The notes under the pieces: model-generated
What the model was told of the DNA's origin: nothing
Databases searched by the model: none
What the model saw: the letters and a program-made list of their open reading frames with translations, nothing else
Made by a program: the position numbers and the translations under genes
Shown: in pieces, positions 32,528 through 40,821 of the stretch
How the letters are laid out: the number at the start of each line of letters is the position of its first letter
Numbering within the stretch: the stretch's first letter is position 1
Source: Saccharopolyspora flava
GTDB lineage: Bacteria; Actinomycetota; Actinomycetes; Mycobacteriales; Pseudonocardiaceae
Assembly (NCBI RefSeq): GCF_900116135.1
Contig: NZ_FOZX01000015.1
Span: 52,888-116,887 of the forward strand
Direction: 5' to 3'
DNA length: 64,000 nt

Positions 32528-33601
32528 ATGCGGTTCGCGACGGTCGTGGTCATCGGCGGCGGGCAGTCCGGCCTGTCGGCGGCGTACCACCTGCGGCGGA
32601 AGGGCTTCGCGAGCGCCCTGGAGCAGTCCGAGCGCAGCTTCGTCGTGCTCGACGCCTCGCCCGCGCCCGGTGGGGCGTGGCGGCAGCGCTGGGAGTCGCT
32701 GCGGATGGCGACCGTGAACGGGATCTTCGACCTTCCCGGCTTCGCGAAACCCCCGATCGACCCGGACGAGCCGAGCCGCGACGCGGTGCCGCGCTACTTC
32801 GGCGCTTTCGAGGACGCCACCGACCTGCCGATCCTGCGGCCGGTGCGGGTCACCGCGGTCCGCGACGACGACCCCGACCTGATCGTGGAGACCGACGACG
32901 GCCCGTGGCGGACCCGAGCGATCATCAACGCGACCGGCACCTGGACCAACCCGGTCCTCCCCCACTACCCCGGCCAGGAAAGCTTCACCGGCACCCAGCT
33001 GCACACCCGCGACTACGTCTCCGCCGAGGACTTCGCCGGGATGCGCGTGGCGATCGTCGGCGGTGGCATCTCCGCGATCCAGCAGCTGGAGGAGATCTCC
33101 CGGGTCGCCACCACGTTCTGGTACACCCGCCGCGAACCCGTGTTCCGCGACGGCGAGTTCGACAGCGACGCCGGGCGCGAAGTGGTCGCCCACGTCGCCG
33201 CCGACGTGGAGGCAGGCCGCCCCAGCGGCAGCATCGTCTCCTACACCGGCCTCGGCTGGTCCTCCTACGCGCTGGCGGCCCACCGGCGCGGAGCGCTGCG
33301 GCGCCGGCCGATGTTCACCCGGATCGAACCGAGAGGCGTCCGCGAAGCCGACGGCACCTTCACCCCCGTCGACGCGATCCTCTGGGCCACGGGATTCCGG
33401 CCCGCGCTCACCCACCTGGACCCGCTCGGGCTGCGCAACGAGCTCGGCGGCATCCAGGTCCGGGGCACGCAGGTCGTCGCCGACCCGCGCATCCACCTCA
33501 TCGGCTTCGGCCCGTCCCAGTCCACGGTCGGCGCCAACCGAGCGGGCCGCGAAGCCGTCACCGCCCTGGCCCGCCACCTCCGAGAACCCGCCGTCACCTG
33601 A
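32528..33601 (+). CDS. FAD/NAD(P)-binding monooxygenase-like oxidoreductase
   Basis: 357 residues. FAD Rossmann motif VVIGGGQSGLSAAYHL near residue 7, PGGAWRQRW near 43, a second nucleotide motif VAIVGGGISAIQQLEEI near 168 and the ATG-type motif DAILWATGFRPA near 285. This is the layout of flavin-containing monooxygenase/CzcO-like proteins, which hydroxylate or N/S-oxidise small molecules using NADPH. The ATG follows GAGGAGG. It ends 8 bp inside the convergent protease gene. Substrate unknown. Confidence 0.87.
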   Translation: MRFATVVVIGGGQSGLSAAYHLRRKGFASALEQSERSFVVLDASPAPGGAWRQRWESLRMATVNGIFDLPGFAKPPIDPDEPSRDAVPRYFGAFEDATDLPILRPVRVTAVRDDDPDLIVETDDGPWRTRAIINATGTWTNPVLPHYPGQESFTGTQLHTRDYVSAEDFAGMRVAIVGGGISAIQQLEEISRVATTFWYTRREPVFRDGEFDSDAGREVVAHVAADVEAGRPSGSIVSYTGLGWSSYALAAHRRGALRRRPMFTRIEPRGVREADGTFTPVDAILWATGFRPALTHLDPLGLRNELGGIQVRGTQVVADPRIHLIGFGPSQSTVGANRAGREAVTALARHLREPAVT

Positions 33602-34448
33602 GGTGTTCGGCGATCTCGTCGTGGAAGGTGCTGATCCGGCTGTAGCCGGTGACGGCCCGGGTGAGGCTGGGCCGCTCACCGCGCGGGATCATCATCGAGG
33701 TGACACCGGCGAGCTTGCCGTCGACCACGAGCGGACCTCCGCTGTCGCCGCCGGAACTGGTCACCCCGCCCTGCTCGTACCCCGCGCACACGTAGTGTGC
33801 CGGGTCGAACCGCACGGGCCACGGCGACCCGTGCAACGCCGTGTCCAGGCAGTCCTCGTCGGACATCAGGGGGAGCTGAGCCTGCTGCAGGACCGGCGTG
33901 ACGGACTGGGCCGGTGGCAGCTGCGCCTGCTCCTCCCTGCTGATGCCCCATCCGAGCACCCTGGCCGGTGTCCCCGGCCGGTAGAGCACCTCGGCTTCCT
34001 CCGGGGTCGCCAGCGGGAGCGTGCGGTAGGGCATCGGCCGGTCCAGCGTCAGGACCGCGACGTCGCCGCCGGGACGCGGCTCACCGCCCGGACCCGGCGG
34101 CGGGGTAACCTTCTCGTGCTCGTAGATCGACACCACGTCGCGCACTTCACCGGCGCGGGAGCGCAGATCCGTCCGGCCGCCCACCACGTCGAGGGTTCCG
34201 GGCACCACGCTGTCCACGCAGTGCGCCGCCGTCACGACCTTGGTCGGCGTGACCAGCGCACCACCGCAGGAGTAGTGCGACGGCAGGTCCGGCGCGGCGT
34301 GCGGATCCGCGAGGAACACCATCCACGGATCGCGTTCGGTGCTGCCCGCAACACCACCGATCACCGCCGAAGCCGGAGTCGCGACGGCTCCCACCAACGC
34401 CGCTCCAGCCGCCACCGCACCCAGCAATTTCACGAGAGTCTTGGCCAT
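33594..34448 (-). CDS. Secreted trypsin-like serine protease
   Basis: 284 residues. Signal peptide at 1-29 (LVKLLGAVAAGAALVGAVATPASA), then a short propeptide ending near VIGG. Chymotrypsin-fold catalytic triad: His in TAAHC near 73, Asp in GGDVAVLTL near 127, Ser in GGDSGGPLVV near 233; Cys pairs around the His and Ser are conserved. Exported protease of the S1 family, common in actinomycetes. Divergent spacing to arsC is 83 bp on the same strand. No regulator visible. Confidence 0.93.
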   Translation of the reverse strand: MAKTLVKLLGAVAAGAALVGAVATPASAVIGGVAGSTERDPWMVFLADPHAAPDLPSHYSCGGALVTPTKVVTAAHCVDSVVPGTLDVVGGRTDLRSRAGEVRDVVSIYEHEKVTPPPGPGGEPRPGGDVAVLTLDRPMPYRTLPLATPEEAEVLYRPGTPARVLGWGISREEQAQLPPAQSVTPVLQQAQLPLMSDEDCLDTALHGSPWPVRFDPAHYVCAGYEQGGVTSSGGDSGGPLVVDGKLAGVTSMMIPRGERPSLTRAVTGYSRISTFHDEIAEHLR

Positions 34449-34531
34449 GCACCGAAGATCGCAACCACCCGGCACGCCGACATCCGGAAGAACCCCGTCC
34501 TCGACCCGGACCACCCCGACTCGGGCCCCGA

Positions 34532-34924
34532 TCAGGGCACGAGTTCGGTGAGGAGGTTCCGGACGCGGTGGTCGATGTCGTCGCGGATGGCGCGGACCGC
34601 GTCGGTGTCCTGGCCTGCGGGGTCGGCGAGCTCCCAGTCGAGGTAGCGCTTGCCGGGGTAGACCGGGCAGGCGTCGCCGCAGCCCATCGTGATGACCACG
34701 TCGGCGGCTTCGACGGCATCGGTGGTGAGCTTCTTCGGGAACTCCTGGGAGAGGTCGAGGCCGAGTTCGCCCATCACCTCCACCACCGCGGGGTTGAGGG
34801 TCTCCGCCGGGGCGGAACCCGCGGAGCGCACGGTGACCTCGCCCCGGGCGTGGTGGTGCAGCAGAGCCGCGGCCATCTGGGAGCGACCTGCGTTGTGGAC
34901 GCAGACGAAGAGGACTTCGGGCAT
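34532..34924 (-). CDS. arsC: Arsenate reductase, low-molecular-weight phosphatase type
   Basis: 130 residues. The P-loop C8-x5-R14-S (VCVHNAGRS) gives the nucleophilic Cys; DVVITMGCGDACPVYPGKRYLDWELADPAG near 73-102 carries the further Cys pair and the general-acid Asp seen in the thioredoxin- or mycothiol-linked ArsC group. Reduces arsenate to arsenite for export by the Acr3 pump encoded 9 bp upstream. Third gene of arsR-acr3-arsC. Confidence 0.94.
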   Translation of the reverse strand: MPEVLFVCVHNAGRSQMAAALLHHHARGEVTVRSAGSAPAETLNPAVVEVMGELGLDLSQEFPKKLTTDAVEAADVVITMGCGDACPVYPGKRYLDWELADPAGQDTDAVRAIRDDIDHRVRNLLTELVP

Positions 34925-34933
34925 GGGAGTTCC

Positions 34934-35989
34934 TTACCGAGTGGCGAACCGGCGGCGGGCGGCGAGGGAGACGTAGACGAGCGCGACCAGGACCGGGACC
35001 TCGATCAGCGGGCCGACGACGCCGGCCAGGGCCTGGCCGCTGGTGACGCCGAAGGTCGCGATGGCCACCGCGATGGCCAGCTCGAAGTTGTTGCCCGCGG
35101 CGGTGAACGCCACCGTCGCGGTGCGCTCGTAGTTCAGGCCGATGGCCTTGCCCAGCGCGAACGATCCCGCCCACATCACCGCGAAGTAGGCCAGCAGCGG
35201 CAGCGCGATCCGGGCGACGTCCAGCGGCTGCGAGGTGATCGCGTCGCCCTGCAGCGCGAACAGGATCACGATGGTGAACAGCAGGCCGTAGAGCGCCAGC
35301 GGGCCGATGCGCGGCAGGAACCGCGACTCGTACCAGTCGCGCCCGCGCGAGCGCTCGCCGAGGCGGCGGGTCAGGTACCCGGCCAGCAGCGGGATGCCGA
35401 GGAAGATCAGCACGTTCTTGGCGATCTCCCACGCCGAGACCTCCAGCCCGGCCACCGGCAGCCCCAGCCACCCGGGCAGCACCGAGAGGTAGAACCAGCC
35501 GAGCCCGGCGAAGGCGATCACCTGGAACACCGAGTTCAGCGCGACCAGCACGGCGGCGGCTTCGCGGTCGCCGCAGGCCAGGTCGTTCCAGATGACGACC
35601 ATCGCGATGCAGCGCGCCAGGCCGACGATGATCAGGCCCGTGCGGTACTCGGGCAGGTCCGGCAGGAACACCCAGGCCAGGGCGAACATCAGCGCGGGTC
35701 CGAGCACCCAGTTCAGCACCAGCGAGGAGATCATCAGCCGGGTGTCGCCGGTGACGGTGTCGAGACGGTCGTAGCGGACCTTGGCCAGCACCGGGTACAT
35801 CATCACCAGCAGGCCCAGCGCGATCGGCAGCGAGACGCCGTCGACCTGCACCGCGTCCAGCGCGGGCCCGAGGCCGGGGATCCAGCGCCCGGCCAGCAGG
35901 CCGACGACCATCGCCGCGCCGATCCACACCGGCAGCAGCCGGTCCAGTGTGGACAGGCGCGCGGGGGCTTCCCGGACGGGCGCGGTCAC
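34934..35989 (-). CDS. acr3: Arsenite exporter of the Acr3 family
   Basis: 351 residues, ten TM helices. GLARCIAMVVIWNDLACGD near 146 includes the essential Cys of Acr3 pumps; AAGNNFELAIAVAIATFG near 302 is the second signature (ligand Glu). Extrudes arsenite by proton exchange. The GTG start overlaps the arsR stop by 4 bp, so it is translationally coupled. Membrane protein of the ars operon. Confidence 0.95.
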   Translation of the reverse strand: MTAPVREAPARLSTLDRLLPVWIGAAMVVGLLAGRWIPGLGPALDAVQVDGVSLPIALGLLVMMYPVLAKVRYDRLDTVTGDTRLMISSLVLNWVLGPALMFALAWVFLPDLPEYRTGLIIVGLARCIAMVVIWNDLACGDREAAAVLVALNSVFQVIAFAGLGWFYLSVLPGWLGLPVAGLEVSAWEIAKNVLIFLGIPLLAGYLTRRLGERSRGRDWYESRFLPRIGPLALYGLLFTIVILFALQGDAITSQPLDVARIALPLLAYFAVMWAGSFALGKAIGLNYERTATVAFTAAGNNFELAIAVAIATFGVTSGQALAGVVGPLIEVPVLVALVYVSLAARRRFATR

Positions 35990-36336
35990 GCGGTCACCGC
36001 CGAGGCGGGCGAGAGGGAGTCCGAAACCAGGCGCAGCGTCTCGGGATTCACGCGGTAGTAGATCCACGTCCCGCGCCGTTCGCCCTCGATGACCCCGGCC
36101 TCGCGCAGCACCTTGAGGTGGTGCGAGATCGTCGGCCCGGACAGCTCGAACGCGCCGGTCAGGTCGCACACGCACGCCTCGCCGCCCTCGTGCGAGGCGA
36201 TCAGCGACAGCAACCGCAGCCGCACCGGCTCACCGATCGCCTTGAACACCCGGGCCAGCGAGACGGCCTGCTCGGCGCCCAGCGGCTCCCGCACCACGGG
36301 CGAGCAGCACAGCCGGTCATCAGCCTGTTTCGACAT
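35986..36336 (-). CDS. arsR: ArsR-family arsenite-responsive repressor
   Basis: 116 residues. Winged HTH with LSGPTISHHLKVLREAGVI as the recognition helix; candidate As(III) ligands are the Cys pair in EACVCDL near 61-63 and CC near 11-12 in the N-terminal tail. Autorepresses the ars operon and, through the intergenic dyads, arsI. Divergent from arsI, with a duplicated leader segment in the 75-bp gap. Confidence 0.93.
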   Translation of the reverse strand: MSKQADDRLCCSPVVREPLGAEQAVSLARVFKAIGEPVRLRLLSLIASHEGGEACVCDLTGAFELSGPTISHHLKVLREAGVIEGERRGTWIYYRVNPETLRLVSDSLSPASAVTA

Positions 36337-36345
36337 GCTTCTATC

Positions 36346-36408
36346 TTGACATCCATCGAAGCAGAGGAGCAAGGTGGTTGTTTCGACAGTCATCGAATCA
36401 GAGGAGCA
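36346..36408. promoter_or_regulatory. Duplicated 26-bp leader (operator plus ribosome site) in the arsR/arsI gap
   Basis: 36346-36371 and 36383-36408 are direct copies (22 of 26 identical), offset 37 bp. Each holds a TTGACA/TCGACA-CATCGAA block followed by CAGAGGAGCA. The second copy supplies the arsI ribosome site. CATCGAA is a plausible ArsR half-site. Confidence 0.65.
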
Positions 36409-36411
36409 GCG

Positions 36412-36807
36412 ATGTCCCGTGTGCAACTGGCGCTGCGCGTCAGCGACCTGGAGGGCTCGGTCGCCTTCTACTCGAAGCTCTTCGGCACCGAACCGGCCAA
36501 GCGCAAGCCCGGCTACGCCAACTTCGCCGTCACCGATCCCCCGCTCAAGCTGGTGCTCCTGGAGGGCGAGCCCGGCCAGGACACCGCGCTGGACCACCTG
36601 GGCGTGGAGGTCGGGAGCACCGAGCAGGTCGAGGAGGCCACCGCGCGTCTCGACGCGCTCGGGCTGTTCACCGACGTCGAGGCCGACACCACCTGCTGCT
36701 ACGCCCGGCAGGACAAGGTCTGGGTGCACGGCCCCGGCCGCGAACCGTGGGAGGTCTACGTCGTCAAGGCCGACTCGGAGACCTTCGACGAGACCTGCTG
36801 CGCCTAG
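36412..36807 (+). CDS. arsI: ArsI/CadI-family VOC metal-responsive protein (C-As lyase type)
   Basis: 131 residues, VOC fold. H62 (DHLGVEV) and E114 (PWEVYV) are likely metal ligands; the vicinal pair C95-C96 (TTCCYA) matches the substrate-thiol site of ArsI, which splits trivalent methyl- or aryl-arsenicals. A second Cys pair lies at the extreme C terminus (129-130), as in CadI. Divergent from arsR, GAGGAG upstream. Overlaps the convergent dehydratase gene by 4 bp. Either ArsI or the cadmium-inducible CadI role fits; arsenic context favours ArsI. Confidence 0.85.
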   Translation: MSRVQLALRVSDLEGSVAFYSKLFGTEPAKRKPGYANFAVTDPPLKLVLLEGEPGQDTALDHLGVEVGSTEQVEEATARLDALGLFTDVEADTTCCYARQDKVWVHGPGREPWEVYVVKADSETFDETCCA

Positions 36808-37085
36808 GCGTCGAGCACCTCGTTGAGGCGGCGGGCCAGGGCGATGTCGTGCTCGGTCGTGCCGTTCCCGTCGTGGGTGGTGGAGGTGACGGTGACCTGC
36901 TTGTAGTCGTGGATGCTGATGTCGGGGTGGTGGTTGGCGCGGTTGGCGACGAAGGCCACCACGTTGGCCAGCTGCATCGCGCCGTTGAAGCCCTTCAGCG
37001 TCCACGTCCGGCTGATCGAGCGACCGCCGCCTGCCCACCCGGGCACGTCCTCCAGCGCGCGAGCCACCTCGTCGTCGCTGAGCAT
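36804..37085 (-). CDS. Pterin-4a-carbinolamine dehydratase
   Basis: 93 residues, full length for PCD/PhhB. The active-site motif NHHPDISIHDYKQVTVTSTTHD near 51-72 carries the His-His-Pro and the later Tyr. It recycles oxidised tetrahydrobiopterin-type cofactor and occurs widely as an orphan in bacteria. ATG 37085. No aromatic amino acid hydroxylase is encoded nearby. Confidence 0.9.
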   Translation of the reverse strand: MLSDDEVARALEDVPGWAGGGRSISRTWTLKGFNGAMQLANVVAFVANRANHHPDISIHDYKQVTVTSTTHDGNGTTEHDIALARRLNEVLDA

Positions 37086-37224
37086 CTCGACTCCTTCTGC
37101 AACGGGGACGCAGGTGTGCCCGAGTCTACGTCCGGGGTAGCCGCGGATCAGGGTCCATCGCCCCTACCGGCCCCGGACGGGCCGCGCGATGGTGACCGCG
37201 CGAGTCGACTCCCGGGAGGGCACC

Positions 37225-37485
37225 ATGCTGCGACGACACGAGCTCCGCATCCTCGGCGAGATGGAACGGCAGCTGGCCGGCGACGACCCCGCGCTGGCGG
37301 ACAGGATGACCAGCACCCGCATCCCCTTCCGCGCGTGGCTGACCCGCCGCCGGGCCTTCGCGCTCGCCGTGGCGGCCCTGTCCCTGCTGTGCCTGGCGCT
37401 CGGCGAGGGCGCGGCGTTCTTCACCACCGCCCTGCTCGCGGCAGCGCTGCTGCTGACCCGGGACTGGACCTTCAGGAGCCCGTAG
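37225..37485 (+). CDS. DUF3040 small membrane protein
   Basis: 86 residues. LRRHELRILGEMERQLAGDDPAL at the N terminus is the DUF3040 signature; two TM helices follow (RRAFALAVAALSLLCLALG and FFTTALLAAALLLTRDW). Function unknown; common in actinomycetes. GGGAGGG precedes ATG 37225. Overlaps the convergent amidohydrolase by 14 bp. Confidence 0.82.
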   Translation: MLRRHELRILGEMERQLAGDDPALADRMTSTRIPFRAWLTRRRAFALAVAALSLLCLALGEGAAFFTTALLAAALLLTRDWTFRSP

Positions 37486-38488
37486 GCACCTCCCCCAGCA
37501 GGCGGATCGCGTTGCCGCCCCGGATCGCCTCGACGGTGGCGGGGTCGAGACCCGCCGCCCGGAGCCGGTCGACCGGGTCCTCGACGCCCATGTCGAACGG
37601 GTAGTCGCTGCCCAAGGTGATCTGGGTGGGGCCCATCGTGGTGACGAGGTGGCGGAGCTGGTCGGCGGTGTAGACCAGGGAGTCGACGTAGGTGCGCCGC
37701 AGCAGTTCGCTGGGCGGGGCCTCGGTGGTGCGGGCGTCGGCGCGCATCGACCACGCGTGGTCGGCGCGGGTGAGGTAGCTGCCGAGGTAGCCGCCGCCGT
37801 GCGCGGACCAGATCTTGAGCCGGGGGTGTCGTTCGAGCAGTCCGGAGAAGGCGATCCGGGACAGCGCCAGGGCCGTTTCCACCGGGTTGCCGACGGTGTT
37901 GAACAGGTAGTACGCGTTGAGCCGCTCGCCCAGGGTGCAGCCCCACGGGTGGATGAGGATCGCGGCGTCCAGTTCCTCGGCGGCGGCCCAGAACTCCGCC
38001 AACGACGGGTCGTCGAGCTCGATGCCGGGCGCGGCGGCGGTGGAGATCTGCACGCCCCGCATCCCCCGCTCCCGCACGGCGTCGCGCAGCTGCTTCACCG
38101 CCAGGTCGGGGTGCTGCAGCGAGACCGCGCCGATGCCGACGAACCGGTCCGGCCGGGCCGCGACCAGCTCGCCGACCGCGTCGTTGGCCAGCGCGGTGAT
38201 GCGGTCGGCGAGCTCCCGCGACGCCCAGCTGTGCGGCAGCGGAACCGGGCTGACCGCCTGGACGTCGACCCCCGCACGGTCCATCGCCGCGAGCCGGGCG
38301 TCCACATCGGTCAGCTTCACCGCCAGCGACCGGATCTGCTCGACGTTGTAGGCCGCCGACTCCGGCCCCAGCGACACGCCGTCGATCTCCCGCTGCCGGG
38401 CCAACCCCGGCTCCTCGGCGATCAGCGCGTCCACGGCGGGAACCCCGACATGAGCGTGAACATCCACGGCCGGAACGGTTTCGGGCAT
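37472..38488 (-). CDS. Amidohydrolase-2 family (ACMSD-like) decarboxylase or hydrolase
   Basis: 338 residues. Metal motif VDVHAHVG (H11, H13), ILIHPWG near 156, IWSAHGGG near 204 and TLGSDYPFDMG near 275 (final Asp) define the amidohydrolase-2 fold shared by ACMSD, gamma-resorcylate decarboxylase and related enzymes acting on ring-cleavage products or hydroxybenzoates. Last gene of a five-gene leftward operon; its ATG touches the hydroxylase stop by 1 bp. Most likely decarboxylates or hydrolyses an aromatic intermediate. Confidence 0.85.
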   Translation of the reverse strand: MPETVPAVDVHAHVGVPAVDALIAEEPGLARQREIDGVSLGPESAAYNVEQIRSLAVKLTDVDARLAAMDRAGVDVQAVSPVPLPHSWASRELADRITALANDAVGELVAARPDRFVGIGAVSLQHPDLAVKQLRDAVRERGMRGVQISTAAAPGIELDDPSLAEFWAAAEELDAAILIHPWGCTLGERLNAYYLFNTVGNPVETALALSRIAFSGLLERHPRLKIWSAHGGGYLGSYLTRADHAWSMRADARTTEAPPSELLRRTYVDSLVYTADQLRHLVTTMGPTQITLGSDYPFDMGVEDPVDRLRAAGLDPATVEAIRGGNAIRLLGEVPTGS

Positions 38489-39720
38489 CAGCTCTCCTCC
38501 ATCGCCCGGGCGAACCGGGCCTCGGCGCGGTCGATCTCGGCGATCTGCTTCACGATCTCTCCCGGCGAGGACTCCCCCACGACCTTGCGCAGCAGCGGAG
38601 TCCGATCGAGCACGAGGTCGCGGGCGAGCCGCAGCGGTGCGGGGACGTGGTGGAACACCCGCCCCAGGACCCAGGCCTGCTGCACCTGACGGGCGGTGTG
38701 GGGTTTGCGCGGCGCCTCGAACGCCTCGAGCGCGCGCCGCACGGCCGCGGGATCGCTCAGGTCCACGCCGGCGAGCCCACGACCGAGGAAGTAGCCGTCC
38801 TCGATGGCCATGCCCGCGCCGTAGGCGGCGTACGGCGAGGTCGGGTGGGCGGCATCCCCGACCAACGTCGCGCGCCCCTTCGACCACTGCCGGAGGGGCT
38901 TGCGGTCGCGCAGCTCCCAGCGCTGCACGTTCTCCGGCGGCGTGGCGGCGACGAGCTGCGGCAGGGGTGCGGCGAACCCGGCCGCCATCCGGGTCGCGGC
39001 GCCGTGCGGGTCTTCGGTGAACTCGGTGCCGCCCGGGTGGGCCGACAGCGTCCACCACTGGTAGCCGTCGCGGCCCTCGTTGCGGATCGAGGTCCAGCTG
39101 GCCTGCACGGTGCGATCGTGGGAGATGATCGCCGCGCCCGGCTCGGCGGCCGGCTGAGCTTCGAAGGTGAAACCACCGATCACGTGCAGGTCGTGGTGCC
39201 GGATCGGTTCCTCGCCCCAGAGGTGGCGCCGCACGAGCGAGTGCAGCCCGTCGGCGCCGACCAGCACGTCCGACTCGACCTCCTCCCCATCGGAGAGTGC
39301 GAGCCGCACTCCGCTGTCGTCCTGCTCGATCCGGTCGACCTGCCGGTTGATCTCCAGGATCCCCGGTGGCAGCGCGGCGAGCAGCCGTTCGTAGAGCTCG
39401 GGGCGCAGCAGTCCGATGAACCCGCCGCCGTAGTCGCGCACCACCTGCTCCGGCAGCTCGACCACAGCCCGGCGGCGCCCGTCGGAGCGGCGGAACTCGG
39501 AGCGGCACGGCGCGCCCAGGTCGTCGGTGTCCACCCCCAGCAGACGCAGGGCTTTGATCGGCGGAGGCCAGAGGTTGAGGATGTTGCCCGCCGGTCGCGC
39601 CCGCGGGTAGCGCTCCAGGATCCGGACCTCGTGCCCGGCCTGGTGCAGCGACAACGCCGCAGCCATTCCCGCCGGACCACCGCCGATGACGGCCACCCGC
39701 CCCGGTTTCGTGTTCGCCAT
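38488..39720 (-). CDS. FAD-dependent aromatic hydroxylase (salicylate / 3-hydroxybenzoate hydroxylase type)
   Basis: 410 residues, class A flavoprotein monooxygenase. GxGxxG FAD motif VIGGGPAGMAAALSL near 12, DG motif VLVGADGLHS near 153, GD motif TLVGDAAHPTSPYAAYGAGMAIED near 285. Uses NAD(P)H and oxygen to hydroxylate a phenolic acid, probably producing the diol that the adjacent extradiol enzyme cleaves. 37 bp downstream of that gene. Confidence 0.88.
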   Translation of the reverse strand: MANTKPGRVAVIGGGPAGMAAALSLHQAGHEVRILERYPRARPAGNILNLWPPPIKALRLLGVDTDDLGAPCRSEFRRSDGRRRAVVELPEQVVRDYGGGFIGLLRPELYERLLAALPPGILEINRQVDRIEQDDSGVRLALSDGEEVESDVLVGADGLHSLVRRHLWGEEPIRHHDLHVIGGFTFEAQPAAEPGAAIISHDRTVQASWTSIRNEGRDGYQWWTLSAHPGGTEFTEDPHGAATRMAAGFAAPLPQLVAATPPENVQRWELRDRKPLRQWSKGRATLVGDAAHPTSPYAAYGAGMAIEDGYFLGRGLAGVDLSDPAAVRRALEAFEAPRKPHTARQVQQAWVLGRVFHHVPAPLRLARDLVLDRTPLLRKVVGESSPGEIVKQIAEIDRAEARFARAMEES

Positions 39721-39757
39721 CTGTTCGCTCCTCGTCGAGCGGGCGCCCGCCGCGCGT

Positions 39758-40795
39758 TCAGCGCGTGCCGGTGGTGTTGTCGCCGAAGAAGTCGCGGACG
39801 TTCTCGTCGGCGAGGGCCTCGTCGTTCTTGGCGGCGGCCTCGCCGGCCGGCAGCGGCCAGGCCTCGTGGAAGCCCTCCGGTGCCTCGACGTTGCGCCAGA
39901 TGCTCTGCCCGGGGTTGCCGCCCGCGGCCTGGTAGGTGGTGGTCTCCCAGTCGGGCATGGTGTTGAGCCAGCCGCCGGAGTTGATCTCCATCCGGAACCC
40001 GCCGGGCTCGCGGACGTAGAGGTAGGTGATCTCGTCGATGCCGTGCACGCCCGGCCCGAACTCGATGGGCGTGTCGTTGGCCAGGAACACCTCGGCGGCC
40101 CGCTCCACGTCCTGGCGCTGGTCGACGCGGAAGGCGATGTGGTGCGCGCGCCCGGTCATGCCGCTGAAGTCCGGCACCAGCGCGAGGTCGTGCGAGGAGC
40201 GAATCCCGTTGCAGGTCAACGTGGAGAACACCGCGAAGCCCGGCTCGACCTCGGTCTGGGCGGTGTGGCGGGCGCCGAGGCGCTTGTAGAAGTCGATGTC
40301 GCCGCGCATGTTCTGCGTCGGCATCGTCACGTGGTCGAGGTAGCGGGCGCCGATGCCCTTGCCGGAGAAGCGCTGCGGCCGGTTCTTGATCACCGGGTCC
40401 TGCTTCTCCGGCGGCGCCTGGTAGCGCTCGACGTCCCAGAACACCTCGTGCAGGTGGCGGCCGTGCGGCGCGCGGTACTGGTAGGTGGCGCCGTGACCCT
40501 CCCAGTCGTCGACCCAGCCCACGGCCTCCTCGGTGTCGGCGAGCCGCTGGGCGACGAGCTCCGGGTCACCGGGACCGTAGGTGCGCCAGCCGATCCGGCC
40601 CACGCCGGGCTCGCGGCCCTCGGTGATGATGAGGCTGGAGTGCAGCCACTCCGCCCAGCCGCGCAGGTAGACCGACTGGCCCTCGCGGGTGGTCTCCTCC
40701 AGGCCGAAGACCTCCTTCATCCACTCCACGGTCTCGGCGGGCTTCGGGCTGATCAGCTCGACGTGCGCGAGCTGCGACAACAGGATCTCCGACAT
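39758..40795 (-). CDS. Extradiol ring-cleavage dioxygenase (type I, VOC fold)
   Basis: 345 residues with duplicated VOC modules. Iron ligands expected at His in YLDHVTM near 155, His in RAHHIAF near 219 and Glu in GGFRMEINSGG near 270. HGIDEITYLYVREPGGFRME fits the PROSITE extradiol pattern (H, then L-Y-x2-E-P-x-G, then E). Meta-cleavage of a catechol-like substrate. The acidic C-terminal 70 residues are longer than in many homologues. Third step-encoding gene of the operon under the LysR at 43662. Confidence 0.9.
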   Translation of the reverse strand: MSEILLSQLAHVELISPKPAETVEWMKEVFGLEETTREGQSVYLRGWAEWLHSSLIITEGREPGVGRIGWRTYGPGDPELVAQRLADTEEAVGWVDDWEGHGATYQYRAPHGRHLHEVFWDVERYQAPPEKQDPVIKNRPQRFSGKGIGARYLDHVTMPTQNMRGDIDFYKRLGARHTAQTEVEPGFAVFSTLTCNGIRSSHDLALVPDFSGMTGRAHHIAFRVDQRQDVERAAEVFLANDTPIEFGPGVHGIDEITYLYVREPGGFRMEINSGGWLNTMPDWETTTYQAAGGNPGQSIWRNVEAPEGFHEAWPLPAGEAAAKNDEALADENVRDFFGDNTTGTR

Positions 40796-40821
40796 CGAAC
40801 GCTCCTCGGGGAGAAGGGGTT

